Shown here: positions 9,527 to 17,189 of the stretch, piece after piece
Layout: each line of letters opens with the position of its first letter
How positions within the stretch are numbered: the first letter of the stretch is position 1
DNA from: Thauera phenylacetica B4P
Lineage (GTDB): Bacteria > Pseudomonadota > Gammaproteobacteria > Burkholderiales > Rhodocyclaceae
DNA: 45,797 nucleotides
Reading direction: 5' to 3'
NCBI RefSeq assembly: GCF_000310225.1
Contig: NZ_AMXF01000008.1
Coordinates: 1 to 45,797, forward strand
Made by a program: the position numbers and the translations under genes
The notes under the pieces: generated by a model
The model's input: only the letters and a program-made list of their open reading frames with translations
Databases searched by the model: none
Told to the model about the DNA's origin: nothing

Positions 9527-9988
9527 TTACGGCTCTCCTGTGCAGGCCGCACGCACTCGCATCGGCGCGCGCCATCCCAGCGGGAAGTAGCCGAACCCCG
9601 CGCGATAGCCGGCGGCCGGCGCCCCATCCAGGCTCAGCGGCTTGTAGCCGCGCAGGTCCGGCCGCCATCCGCCCAGGGCGCCGATCACCGCCCCCATCAA
9701 CGGGCCCGCATCGGCCCGCACGGCCTCGTTGGTGGACAGCGTGCTCACGTTGCGCACGGCGATCACGGTGAGCCAGAGCTGATCCAGCTCCTCCCATCCG
9801 CTCGCGGGCGCGCGGCCCGGGCGGTAGTCGCGGTACAACACATGCACCGCCGGGGTGAGCTGGGTGCCCTCGGTCAGCCCCGCCAGGTCGCGCGCCGCCA
9901 GCACATGCACGTGCGCCGGCAGCGCGGCGCGCAGGCGGTCGAGCAACAGCGGCTCGAGCGCCATGAAGTCGATCGGCTCGGCGGCCAT
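9527..9988 (-). CDS. Mu gp37-like head-tail protein (DUF1834 type)
   Basis: 153 residues (MAAEPIDFMALEPLLLDRLR...). The pattern of N-terminal amphipathic helix, TPAVHVLYRDYRPGR and C-terminal GYFPLGWRAPMRV resembles Mu gp37/DUF1834 proteins, which act at the head-tail junction or tail terminus. I chose ATG 9988. The frame stays open to 10129, but its first codons (MNPFI) are simply the late-promoter dyad read as protein and the stretch between is not coding-like. It follows the gp36-like domain gene, as in Mu. Confidence 0.72.
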   Translation of the reverse strand: MAAEPIDFMALEPLLLDRLRAALPAHVHVLAARDLAGLTEGTQLTPAVHVLYRDYRPGRAPASGWEELDQLWLTVIAVRNVSTLSTNEAVRADAGPLMGAVIGALGGWRPDLRGYKPLSLDGAPAAGYRAGFGYFPLGWRAPMRVRAACTGEP

Positions 9989-10079
9989 CAGCAGCAACCC
10001 GTGGCAGCAGGAGGGGTGAAACGAAGGGAGAGAGCGCGGGCCAGCATGGGATCGGTCGCAGGTCGCGGGCAGTGGATGT

Positions 10080-10130
10080 GCCGCGATCTTCGTCCTCATG
10101 CGCCCGGAGCGCCAAATGAAGGGGTTCATT
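10080..10130 (-). promoter_or_regulatory. Late promoter site, third copy (Mu P-type position)
   Basis: The dyad AATGAA-CCCC-TTCATT (coding strand) occupies 10130-10115 and is followed by TTGGCGCTCC, matching the sites before the protease and endolysin. A weak -10 candidate (GAAGAT) lies 23 nt further on, the same spacing as GATCAT at the endolysin site. It would drive the gp37, tail tube and tape-measure genes. It lies in the 234-nt gap between gp36 and gp37, just after a strong hairpin, as expected for a new transcription unit. Confidence 0.6.
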
Positions 10131-10182
10131 GTCGGCAGAGGCGGCCGATCAGATTGCGCGGAGCATGGCGGCGCGCGGGGAT

Positions 10183-10215
10183 GCTCGATCGAGCGTGCCG
10201 GCCGGGGGGCCGGCA
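10183..10215 (-). terminator. Hairpin pair closing the capsid-gp36 transcript
   Basis: An 8-bp perfect stem (TGCCGGCC 10196-10203, GGCCGGCA 10208-10215, loop GGGG) begins 8 nt after the gp36 stop in the leftward direction. It is followed by the 12-nt palindrome GCTCGATCGAGC (10183-10194). There is no U-tract. Placement before the third late promoter site suggests a transcript boundary. Confidence 0.4.
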
Positions 10216-10222
10216 GAAGGGA

Positions 10223-11860
10223 TCAGAAGCCGCGCAGGGCGTCGTCTGTGATCTGGCGCGGGGCGAAGAAGTCGTACACCTCGGCGCTGCCCGACTGGGC
10301 ATCGGCGGCGATCAATTCGCCGGGCGAACCGCCCCAGGGGCACGCGAGCTGCAGGGTGCCGCTGGCAAGGTCGTCCAGCGTGGCCCGGGCCTGTTTGTAG
10401 CGACGCACCACCTCGTTCTCGGGGGCTGCGTCGTCGTACAGGAAATAGCGTGCGATGTCGCACGTCAGGCGGGTGAGCTGGGGCGGCGCCACAACAGACG
10501 GCTCGGTCGCAGGGGGCACCGGCGGGCGTACGCACCCCGCCAAGGGCAGACGGTAGATGCGCCCGATCGCGCTGTCGACCTCCATCTGCGCATCGTGGAT
10601 CGCGATCTGCACGCGCGTGGTGTCGATCGTGCTCGGCGGGCGGTGCAGCGTGTCGGTGAGCTGCACCAGTTCGGTCTGCCCGAAGCGGGTGACCATGTCG
10701 GCGAGGGTGGCGTATTTCATGGGGTAGTCATCCAATTCGACGCCGGAGGCCTCACCGACGATCAGGGCGAGGAAGGCGGCGAAGGCGGCGCCGGGGGCGG
10801 TGCCAGCTGGATCGGCGGCGGTCTCCCCGGTCGCCGTTCCAGTGATCCAGGCCAGGACGGTCTGCCAGGCATGCGCCGGCACGCTCGCTGCGCCGCTTGC
10901 TGCGCCTGCGGCGAGGCCGGCGAGCGCGACGACGGTGGCGCCCGGCGCCGCCGCGCCGAGCCCCACGGCTGTCGCACCGGGCAACAGGCTTGCGCCAAGC
11001 GAAAGCGCGGACCCGCTGGCCGCTGCGGCCCCCGCGGCGGCGCCGGAGATGAGACCGACCGCCGATGCGAGCACTGCACCTGCGGGCGCAGCCCCGCCCG
11101 TCGCCACCCCTGGGGCAATCGACGCTGCAGCGACAATGATCGCGCCGGGCGCATCGATGCCCCCGCCGGCCGTGACGGCGCCGGGAATCAGCGTGACGGC
11201 CTGCGTAACGACGTGCCCATTGGAGACTGCGGATCCGGTTGCCGCGCCCGCCACGAGAGCGCCGCCAACAAAAACAGTTGCGCCGGAGCAGGCGGCCTGT
11301 CCGGCGGCGGCGCTCGGCACAAGCGCTGCCGCAGCGATCAGCGTAGCGCCGCCGCCGGATGCCGCGCCTGCTGCATGCCCCGGTATCAGTTCGGCCGCGA
11401 CAGAGAGCGTCTTCCCATCGGCGGCCCCTGCCGCGGCCGGTGCACCGGCCACGGCCAGCGATACCGCACACGACGCAAAGGCCCCTGCAATCGCAGCCGC
11501 ACCCGAGGCCGCACCGGGGGAAAGGACAGACGCGCACGCAATGGTGGCGCCGAATGCCGTGGCGGCGCTGCCGGCATTCGTCGTCCACGCCGCCGTAACC
11601 GGCCCCACAGTCGTGCTGCCGTCGTCCCACACTGCGTAGGACACATACGCCGTGTCTGCAGTCAGCCCGGTCGCATCGGGGTCGAACTGGTACGTCGAGC
11701 CGCTGCTGGGGTCCGTGTCGGCGTCGTGATAGACGATCGTGCCGCCTGCGCCAGCGGTCCAGCCGGAGTTCGTGCCGATGTCGGCTCTCGCCCAAGTCGG
11801 GGCCGATGCGGGAACGCCCTCACCGGTGTCGCGCTGGATGACGAGGTAGAACGTTGCCAT
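10223..11860 (-). CDS. Ala/Gly-repeat protein fused to Mu gp36-like domain (DUF1320)
   Basis: 545 residues. Residues 1-100 form a beta-rich FN3-like head (TGLTADTAYVSYAVWDDGS). Residues about 107-340 hold roughly ten 22-24-residue repeats of the type GA-hydrophobic-ASLIPGAASG. Residues 381-545 begin MKYATLADMVTRFGQTELVQ and match the Mu gp36/DUF1320 head-completion protein, normally a separate gene of about 140-165 aa. There is no stop between the parts. An internal ATG at 10720 would give the ordinary gp36 alone, but its ribosome binding site (GGATGA) is weak. So this is either a true fusion or a restart. Confidence 0.75.
   Translation of the reverse strand: MATFYLVIQRDTGEGVPASAPTWARADIGTNSGWTAGAGGTIVYHDADTDPSSGSTYQFDPDATGLTADTAYVSYAVWDDGSTTVGPVTAAWTTNAGSAATAFGATIACASVLSPGAASGAAAIAGAFASCAVSLAVAGAPAAAGAADGKTLSVAAELIPGHAAGAASGGGATLIAAAALVPSAAAGQAACSGATVFVGGALVAGAATGSAVSNGHVVTQAVTLIPGAVTAGGGIDAPGAIIVAAASIAPGVATGGAAPAGAVLASAVGLISGAAAGAAAASGSALSLGASLLPGATAVGLGAAAPGATVVALAGLAAGAASGAASVPAHAWQTVLAWITGTATGETAADPAGTAPGAAFAAFLALIVGEASGVELDDYPMKYATLADMVTRFGQTELVQLTDTLHRPPSTIDTTRVQIAIHDAQMEVDSAIGRIYRLPLAGCVRPPVPPATEPSVVAPPQLTRLTCDIARYFLYDDAAPENEVVRRYKQARATLDDLASGTLQLACPWGGSPGELIAADAQSGSAEVYDFFAPRQITDDALRGF
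10840..11542 (-). repeat. Tandem Ala/Gly-rich 22-24-aa repeats
   Basis: Protein-level tandem repeats within the gp36 fusion protein, about ten units, each with a small-residue GA start, a hydrophobic strand, then LIPGAASG- or LVPSAAAG-type turns. The DNA copies have diverged, so this is not a recent slippage array. Such repeats may form a beta-solenoid or a flexible decoration. Confidence 0.6.
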
Positions 11861-11864
11861 GCCG

Positions 11865-12716
11865 TCACCTCGTCACGGATAGCGTTGCACGCGCGGTCGT
11901 CTGCGTGATGGCGCTCATGGTCAGGCTGTTGAGCGTGATGGCGCCGCTGGGCAGGCTGTAAATGCGAACGGGGTCGGCGCGGAAGAGTTGCCAGGGATTT
12001 GCGGATATTGCCGCGACTTCGGCATCACTGAGTGCTCTGTCCCATGCCACCACAAGGGAAAAAGGGGTAGCCAGACCGGACTCATACGCCGAACCCAGCC
12101 GCCCTATCACGACTTCCTGCGCCGGGTCATACCAGTTACCGACACTCGTGCCGGATTGCGTGCTCGACAGGACTTGCCCGTCTCTATACAGCCGACCGAT
12201 GGCACCAGACATGCGCGCCGCAAATACATGCCACTCCCCATCGACTACATTTCCAGATGTGCTGGTGCAGAACGGGATAGACGATCCGTCAAAAGCAAAA
12301 ACCTCAATTTTTCCTGATGCCCCGGACGCGGAAATTCCATACGAGTTGAATAAGAACCCGCACTGTTTATTCGGGCTTACCCTCCGCTGGCTAAACGCGG
12401 GGGTATACGCCACGTTGTAGCTCGGGGCAGGCCTCGCGAGGGCGAGCACGGTCCAATCCCCTCCTGACAGCGGTTTCGGAACCCCGCTGCCGAATGTAAT
12501 CCCGCGCATTGTTGCCGTCGTGACTGAAACCCCGTACTGACCCGCCCCGAGTACGACCCCATCCTCAAGAGTCGCGAGCGCCCCTTTTGCCAAATCTCTA
12601 TCGAGAGACGGGGCGTATATGAGCCCAGCCCTGGACACGTACGTGCTTGACTGGTCTAGCTGCACCCGCCCCTGCGGCTGGGCGTAGTGACGGCGCGGGA
12701 CGATGATCACGGACAC
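11865..12716 (-). CDS. LamG/concanavalin-like lectin-fold phage protein
   Basis: 283 residues from a GTG start. The centre shows the LamG-type pattern SGGDWTVLALARP, then GEWHVFAARMSGAIGRLYRDG and EVVIGRLGS, ending in ALSDAEVAAISANPWQLFRA. That combination is common in phage particle proteins with a carbohydrate-binding sandwich fold. It probably decorates the virion or binds a surface glycan. The interior (about 11950-12680) is visibly less GC-rich than the flanks and has less biased third positions, suggesting recent acquisition. It lies 3 nt after the upstream gene. Confidence 0.72.
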   Translation of the reverse strand: MSVIIVPRRHYAQPQGRVQLDQSSTYVSRAGLIYAPSLDRDLAKGALATLEDGVVLGAGQYGVSVTTATMRGITFGSGVPKPLSGGDWTVLALARPAPSYNVAYTPAFSQRRVSPNKQCGFLFNSYGISASGASGKIEVFAFDGSSIPFCTSTSGNVVDGEWHVFAARMSGAIGRLYRDGQVLSSTQSGTSVGNWYDPAQEVVIGRLGSAYESGLATPFSLVVAWDRALSDAEVAAISANPWQLFRADPVRIYSLPSGAITLNSLTMSAITQTTARATLSVTR

Positions 12717-12719
12717 GTC

Positions 12720-13097
12720 TTACACCGTGTAGGTAGAGGCGATGGCCTCCACCGTCACGGCCTGCCCTGTGTTGCCAGCGAACTCGACTTCCAGGTGCCG
12801 CACCTCCGGGCCGAACTGGAAGCTCTGCTCGGTGATCGCGCTGTTTGTCGTGCCGCCGCCGAAGCGCCAGATGGTTTTCCAGTCAGCGCCAGCGCTGGCC
12901 GCAGTTGGCAGCGTGTCGGCGTGCGAAATCAGCACGCGCCCTTCGCACTGCGCAGTGGGGCCGGTCGCGCCGTTGATGATTCTGATCGTCACGATGCCGC
13001 CATAAACTGCCGAGAGGTCGATCGTTCCGCGCGTGGTTGCGCCTGCCGCATTGGATGCGCTGGCGATGATTGTGGTGCCGTTTTTCGTGAGCGCCAT
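12720..13097 (-). CDS. Small beta-rich structural protein
   Basis: 125 residues (MALTKNGTTIIASASNAAGA...VEAIASTYTV). Alternating beta strands, Gly/Thr-rich, no signal peptide or membrane segment. It sits immediately before the lectin-fold gene, so the two may form one decoration unit. No family recognised. Confidence 0.65.
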   Translation of the reverse strand: MALTKNGTTIIASASNAAGATTRGTIDLSAVYGGIVTIRIINGATGPTAQCEGRVLISHADTLPTAASAGADWKTIWRFGGGTTNSAITEQSFQFGPEVRHLEVEFAGNTGQAVTVEAIASTYTV

Positions 13098-13099
13098 TG

Positions 13100-13513
13100 T
13101 TATACCCTCAGTGAGCCGTCATCGTCGTAGACCGCAACGCGCACGGCGTACTCATCGACCGGATCGGCCTCCTTCGCGCGGGCAATCAGCGCGTCGAGCT
13201 GGGCTTGTGTGAGCAGTTCGCCCGTGACCAGCGGTTGCAGCATCCCGGCCTGTGCGACGACATCCAGGCGCAGTCGGCCCTGGTCGAGCAGCGGCTTGAC
13301 GTGGCGGTAGTCGGGCGAGGCATAGAGCGTGTCGAGCACTGGATTTGCGTCGGCGAGGCCGAGCACTTCGATGATCGTGCCGACGCCGATTTCGGTGTGT
13401 TTCCAGCGGGTGCGGCCAGCGGACAGCGCGGCGGCGATGGCCACGGTATCGGGCACCAACGCCTGCAGTTCGGGGTCCGCCGCAATTGCGGCGCGGATTT
13501 CGTCAGCCGTCAT
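13100..13513 (-). CDS. Phage head-region protein of unknown function (137 aa)
   Basis: Starts MTADEIRAAIAADPELQALV with ATGA overlap onto the stop of the papain-like gene upstream. It is mostly helical. The segment ELQALVPDTVAIAAALSAGR and the C-terminal LLTQAQLDALIARA suggest a helical bundle. Related proteins occur next to capsid-completion genes in Mu-like prophages, but I cannot assign a role. Confidence 0.65.
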   Translation of the reverse strand: MTADEIRAAIAADPELQALVPDTVAIAAALSAGRTRWKHTEIGVGTIIEVLGLADANPVLDTLYASPDYRHVKPLLDQGRLRLDVVAQAGMLQPLVTGELLTQAQLDALIARAKEADPVDEYAVRVAVYDDDGSLRV

Positions 13514-13941
13514 TTTGCATTCCTCATTTCAACGTAATCCACAAGCGCCCCAGGGCTCATCCCCCGCGCCGTCGATTCCGGCAATCCAAGCATCAGCGCG
13601 CACAGTTCGGAGCACAGCAGGCCGGGATCATCGATGGGCAGGCGCAGCACATGTTGCGCGATCAGGTCGCAGTAGCCGTAGGGCTGGCCGTTGTACCGCT
13701 CGAACATCCGCAGCGCAGCCTCGTCGTCACGCCACGTGATCGGGATGACACGCCAGTGCGGCCTGTCCAAGTCGATAACCTTCTTCCGCACCCCCCCATC
13801 CCGCAGGCTGCTGCTGTAGCACATGCCGTCGATGACCACCTCGACGTGCGAGTACCGGCTGCGGGTCCAAAAACAAATAAGCCGCCCGCCGATGTCCATC
13901 GCGCGGTGCGGCTTGTAGAGCGCCAACTGCACGCCGGCCAT
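13510..13941 (-). CDS. Permuted papain-like (YiiX/NlpC-P60 type) enzyme
   Basis: 143 residues. An N-terminal strand-rich part contains SRYSHVEVV (candidate catalytic His32), and the C-terminal part contains PGLLCSELCALMLG (candidate catalytic Cys110, Glu112). This His-first, Cys-last order is that of circularly permuted NlpC/P60 (YiiX-like) amidases or thioesterases. It could act as a virion-associated cell-wall enzyme or modify lipid-linked substrates. The ATG at 13941 was chosen over upstream Mets because coding bias begins there. It lies 4 nt after the upstream gene. Confidence 0.65.
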   Translation of the reverse strand: MAGVQLALYKPHRAMDIGGRLICFWTRSRYSHVEVVIDGMCYSSSLRDGGVRKKVIDLDRPHWRVIPITWRDDEAALRMFERYNGQPYGYCDLIAQHVLRLPIDDPGLLCSELCALMLGLPESTARGMSPGALVDYVEMRNAK

Positions 13942-13945
13942 GGCG

Positions 13946-14365
13946 TCAGTTCTGCTTGCGGTAGGTCGATGCTTCCAGCGCAAAGGCGGCCGCAGTGCTG
14001 GCGACATCGGCGCCAAAGTCATTCACCGCCACCAGCTCGTCGGCCGTCGCCGCGCCGCCGCGCGCCTTGTAGTACACCGCGTAGCGCGCGGTGATGGTGG
14101 CGTTGGCCCACGTCGCGCCGCCGAGCGAGATGTCGACACGGTCGTTTGCGGCGTCGACCGCGCCTACTGCCACGACGACTGCGGCACCGCCGGCGGTGTA
14201 ACCGGCACCGACGACTTCGTTGGTGACGTCGCTGCGCTTGGCCCAGGTGTCCTTGTTGGGTGCGGCAGCCGCGGTGAGCAGCATGACCTTGAAGTTGTCG
14301 GTGTCGTAGTCGATGGCGCCGGTCGCTTCGTCGCGGACGGCGCTGTTGAAGATGAAGCTGGGCAT
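13946..14365 (-). CDS. Phage structural protein (139 aa)
   Basis: Starts MPSFIFNSAVRDEATGAIDY and reads as a beta-rich particle protein (TDNFKVMLLTA, then GATWANATITARYAVYYKA). This pattern is common in short phage proteins encoded near the capsid. It lies between the cement-like protein and the papain-like enzyme, in the same leftward operon. Decoration or head-tail role inferred from position. Confidence 0.65.
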   Translation of the reverse strand: MPSFIFNSAVRDEATGAIDYDTDNFKVMLLTAAAAPNKDTWAKRSDVTNEVVGAGYTAGGAAVVVAVGAVDAANDRVDISLGGATWANATITARYAVYYKARGGAATADELVAVNDFGADVASTAAAFALEASTYRKQN

Positions 14366-14387
14366 GTCGGCTCCTCGGGGCTACGCG

Positions 14388-14753
14388 TTACGCGTGCAGG
14401 TGGCGGTACAACACCACCTCGATCATCTGCCCGGCCGCGGTAGCAGCCTCGAGCGCCTTGCCGCAGTGGTCGGTGTTGCTGCCCACGGCCGCCTTGCCGC
14501 TGCCGTCGGCCGCGGGCTTGACGAAGGCGTGGGCGGCGATCGGGGCGCTGGCCTCGACCAGCGCGCTGTAGCCGGTGATCACCGACACCGTGCTGCCGAT
14601 GGCGGCGGCGTGCTCGCTCACCCCCATCGAATCGGCCGAGGTGCCGCCGGCGGCGGTGGCGTGCGCGCCGCCGAAGCCGACGAAGCGGGCTTTCTCGATC
14701 GCGGCGGTGGCCACCACGGTGGCGGCGTGTTGCTTGTCGTACTGGCGTCCCAT
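14388..14753 (-). CDS. Capsid cement/decoration-like protein (DUF2190 type)
   Basis: 121 residues, all-beta, Gly/Ala-rich, with the recurrent motif of an early hydrophobic loop (GSTVSVITGYSALVEASAPI) and late GKALEAATAAGQMIEVVL. This resembles DUF2190 capsid-stabilising trimers. It lies two genes downstream of the major capsid protein, the usual place. The match is by pattern recognition only. Confidence 0.62.
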   Translation of the reverse strand: MGRQYDKQHAATVVATAAIEKARFVGFGGAHATAAGGTSADSMGVSEHAAAIGSTVSVITGYSALVEASAPIAAHAFVKPAADGSGKAAVGSNTDHCGKALEAATAAGQMIEVVLYRHLHA

Positions 14754-14776
14754 GGCGGGCTCCTAAGTGGTGGCGG

Positions 14777-15124
14777 TCAGGTCTTCTTCTTGCCGGCAGC
14801 GGGCACGGCGGGTTCCGCCGCGGCGTCCGTCGCAGGGGCCGCGGCAAGCTCGGCCGCGGCCCCCGAGCCTTCGTCGGCGGAGGTGTGGGTGCCGGGGATT
14901 GCGCCCCCGGCTGCGCCCGCCTCATTGCTGCCGGCGGCTTCGCTCACGAAAGAGTTCGGTTCGGCAATGCGCTTCTCGACCGCGCCCAGGCTCACGAGCT
15001 CGTCGAGCACGGTCAGCGGCAGCGCGTCGGGCAGCGTCTCGCCCGGCTGGAAGTTGACGCGCACGCCGTCGAGCAGCAGCGCGACGCCGGCGACGCACAC
15101 ATGGGCGATCAGGTTCTGGCTCAT
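14777..15124 (-). CDS. Post-capsid small protein (115 aa)
   Basis: MSQNLIAHVCVAGVALLLDG, a compact 60-residue N-terminal domain (LPLTVLDELVSLGAVEKRIA), then an Ala/Gly/Glu-rich disordered tail ending in GKKKT. Such short domain-plus-tail proteins directly follow the capsid gene in many Mu-like phages. Function unknown. It sits 11 nt after the capsid stop. Confidence 0.65.
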   Translation of the reverse strand: MSQNLIAHVCVAGVALLLDGVRVNFQPGETLPDALPLTVLDELVSLGAVEKRIAEPNSFVSEAAGSNEAGAAGGAIPGTHTSADEGSGAAAELAAAPATDAAAEPAVPAAGKKKT

Positions 15125-15135
15125 GTGCTCGCGCC

Positions 15136-16098
15136 TCACTTCGGGTTCTGAAACAGGAAGGCGGCGGTGTTGTACGCCACGTTCGGGCGGCGCTCGTAGG
15201 TGGCGCCATACACCCAGCTCTTGAGGCCGGCCTCGTAGTACGGCGTCTCGGCGAAGGGGTGGCCCTCGAGCACGTTGGTGAAGGCAAAGCCGGGCTCGGC
15301 CAGGCTGATGTCGCTGGTGCCTGCGCCGCCGATGCGCGGCACGTAGGCCAGCACCGCGTTGTTGCCCCACACGTCCTGCCCGGTGTCGGTGTCGTCGATC
15401 CACACCGCATCGCCGACGTGGATCTCCTCGAGGTTCAAGATGTTCTTGAGCTGCTCGTTGGTGGCCGGACCCATCTGGCTGTCGGGCAGGTAGGTGCGCA
15501 CCTGCTCGTTGAAGCGCAGCGCGTTCCAGCCGTCCGCGCTCAGCGTGAGCGTGTTCGGGCGCTTGCCGATCTTCTTGCGGATGATCTCGCTGGCGGCGGT
15601 GATGTCGGTCACCGGCGTGCCGGTCGAGGCGCTCCACTTGGTGCCGGCGGCCAGCGCCAGGGTGTGGCCCGCGGCATAGGTGCCCACGGTGGTGGCCAGC
15701 GTGGCCACCTCGAGCTCGTAGTCCAGACCGAGGATGTCGTTGGCCGTGGTCATGGCGATGCGGCTGATGTCGAGGTTGGCGCCCACGTTGAGCCGGCGCG
15801 CCTCGTCGGCCTCGCGGATCAGCTCGCGCGGAATCGGCACCTCGACCGAGTACTGGTCGACCGAGTAGGTCTTGTCCTGGTACTTGATGTTCACGCGCTT
15901 GGTCACGGTGCCCGGCGCACGGCGCAGGCTGTAGCGGCGGAAGCGCTCATCGCCCATCTGCGCCAGCGTCACCGCCGACAGGCTCTGCGGCAGGCGCGGC
16001 ATGAGGCGCTCGGCCACGTAGCTGCCCTGGCCCATGCCGAGCAGCAGGTTGGTGAGGATGGGGTTCTGCTTCAGCCGGATCTCGGCGGGGGTCATCAT
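15136..16098 (-). CDS. Major capsid protein
   Basis: 320 residues starting MMTPAEIRLKQNPILTNLLL, directly downstream of the protease/scaffold gene. The central part (VDQYSVEVPIPRELIREADE, then DLEVATL-like helix and GTPVTDITAASEIIRKKIGK) has the elongated helix and beta features of a major capsid subunit. The C-terminal half has the DDTDTGQDVWGNNAVLAYVP strand set common to this class. It is preceded by AAGGA 8 nt before the ATG. Being cut by its upstream protease would fit the Mu I/T arrangement. Confidence 0.85.
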   Translation of the reverse strand: MMTPAEIRLKQNPILTNLLLGMGQGSYVAERLMPRLPQSLSAVTLAQMGDERFRRYSLRRAPGTVTKRVNIKYQDKTYSVDQYSVEVPIPRELIREADEARRLNVGANLDISRIAMTTANDILGLDYELEVATLATTVGTYAAGHTLALAAGTKWSASTGTPVTDITAASEIIRKKIGKRPNTLTLSADGWNALRFNEQVRTYLPDSQMGPATNEQLKNILNLEEIHVGDAVWIDDTDTGQDVWGNNAVLAYVPRIGGAGTSDISLAEPGFAFTNVLEGHPFAETPYYEAGLKSWVYGATYERRPNVAYNTAAFLFQNPK

Positions 16099-16126
16099 GG
16101 CGGCGGCGTCCTTCTATATAGGGGGG

Positions 16127-16636
16127 TCAGGCGGTGAAGCTGGCGACGGCGGAGACCGCCTCGGCGTAGCTCACCTTGTGCTGCGCGGCGTAGGCGCGGG
16201 CGCGGGAGTCGATCTCGGCATCGGACAGGCCCTGGGCGCTGCCGGCGGTGGGCGCGGCGGTGCCGGGCGCGAACTCGCCGAAGCTCACCACCGGCTGGGC
16301 CGCGGCGAGCAGGCCCTTGAGCCATTCGGCCGGGGGCACTTCCTTGGTGGCGCCGCCCTCGGCGAACTTCACCGGCTGAGCGTCGGCCAGGGTTTCGAGC
16401 ACGGCCACCGCGGCGTCCTTGTCCTTGGGCAGCAGCCGGCCGGCCTTGACCTGGTCGTCGGCAAACGACACGAAGCCGGCATGGCGGTCGCGGCGCGCCT
16501 GTTCGGCGAACTGCGCCAGTTGCGCCTTGGCGGCGGCGGCCTCGGCCTCGGCCGCGGTCTTGGCGTCGAGGGCGGCCTTGGCGTCGGCTTCGGCCTTGGC
16601 GGCGCGGTCCTGCGCGTCCTTGATTTCCTGCGTCAT
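16127..16636 (-). CDS. Internal in-frame scaffold protein (Mu Z-type)
   Basis: ATG at 16636 (MTQEIKDAQDRAAKAEADAK) is preceded by AGGAG with 6-nt spacing, the best ribosome binding site in this gene, and begins exactly at the coiled-coil scaffold half of the protease. Mu makes its scaffold Z from an internal start of gene I in the same way. The product would be 169 aa. Confidence 0.6.
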   Translation of the reverse strand: MTQEIKDAQDRAAKAEADAKAALDAKTAAEAEAAAAKAQLAQFAEQARRDRHAGFVSFADDQVKAGRLLPKDKDAAVAVLETLADAQPVKFAEGGATKEVPPAEWLKGLLAAAQPVVSFGEFAPGTAAPTAGSAQGLSDAEIDSRARAYAAQHKVSYAEAVSAVASFTA

Positions 16637-17137
16637 GGATTGCTCCTGGTGGGGGGGATGGGGTGGATTGGCGGCCGGCCCCGGCTCGCCCTCGGAAAAG
16701 CTCACGGTGCCGGCGTCGTCGTCGGCAAAGTCCTTGAGCCCGGCAATGGCCGGCGGCTGCGCGCCCAGAAAGGCGACGTGCCGCAGGTACCACTGGCCGG
16801 GCTTGGGGTTGTTGGGGTGCTGCGGGGGGTAGAACGAGGCCGACCGCTTCTTGAAGCGGCCGGCGGCCACCATTTCGGCGAACTGCGGCTCGACCTGGTG
16901 CGCATCGACGACCAGGCGGCCGGCGGCGTTGCGCGCCACGCGCTTCACCCAGCCGTAGGCCGGGAGGTTGTGCGCGGGGTGGCCGACGGTGAGCGGCGCT
17001 TCGCGCACGGCCGGGTCGTAGGCCTCGACCATGCCGGCCACGTCGGCGTCGGAGAATTCATGCACCGCGCCCGCGTCGTCGATGTGCCGACCGGGGCGGA
17101 AGATCTCGATGGAGGGAGGAAGCTGTGCGGTAGCCAT
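16127..17137 (-). CDS. Phage protease with C-terminal scaffold (Mu I-type)
   Basis: 336 residues. The N-terminal half (PPSIEIFRPGRHIDDAG, then APLTVGHPAHNLPAYGWVKR and QVEPQFAEMVAAGRFKKRSA) matches Mu gpI maturation proteases. The C-terminal half is an Ala/Glu/Lys coiled coil of scaffold type. I use ATG 17137. A GTG at 17146 is in frame. An internal ATG at 16636 with its own SD probably gives the scaffold alone. The late-type dyad lies 37 nt upstream, overlapping the stop of the previous gene. In Mu and B3-like phages this gene follows G, but here G is 22 kb away on the other strand. Confidence 0.88.
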   Translation of the reverse strand: MATAQLPPSIEIFRPGRHIDDAGAVHEFSDADVAGMVEAYDPAVREAPLTVGHPAHNLPAYGWVKRVARNAAGRLVVDAHQVEPQFAEMVAAGRFKKRSASFYPPQHPNNPKPGQWYLRHVAFLGAQPPAIAGLKDFADDDAGTVSFSEGEPGPAANPPHPPHQEQSMTQEIKDAQDRAAKAEADAKAALDAKTAAEAEAAAAKAQLAQFAEQARRDRHAGFVSFADDQVKAGRLLPKDKDAAVAVLETLADAQPVKFAEGGATKEVPPAEWLKGLLAAAQPVVSFGEFAPGTAAPTAGSAQGLSDAEIDSRARAYAAQHKVSYAEAVSAVASFTA

Positions 17138-17149
17138 GCCCCGCACTGT

Positions 17150-17189
17150 GTCCGCGCGGGGATGGGGGCGCTAAATGAAGCGCTTCATT
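17150..17189 (-). promoter_or_regulatory. Late promoter site before protease (Mu PI position)
   Basis: A perfect 16-bp palindrome AATGAAGC/GCTTCATT (17174-17189) is followed leftward by TTAGCGCCCC. The same element stands before the endolysin (31945-31960) and gp37 (10115-10130). It overlaps the TGA of the small regulator gene. The -10 is weak (CACAGT at 17150-17145), as expected of an activator-dependent promoter. The centre here is GCGC rather than the GGGG/CCCC of the other two copies. Confidence 0.6.

Noticed and set aside
9989-10129. Extended N-terminus of the gp37-like gene (MNPFIWRSGR)
   Set aside because: The first codons are the late-promoter dyad itself and the following 40 residues do not look coded.
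9458-11908. 816-aa rightward ORF over gp36/gp37
   Set aside because: Antisense to the gp36 fusion and gp37 genes, with Arg/Gly/Cys-rich low-complexity composition. No ribosome site.
1-17137. Contractile-tail (sheath/tube, Mu L/M) module
   Set aside because: No sheath-sized gene lies between capsid and tape measure. The visible tail genes fit a non-contractile tail.
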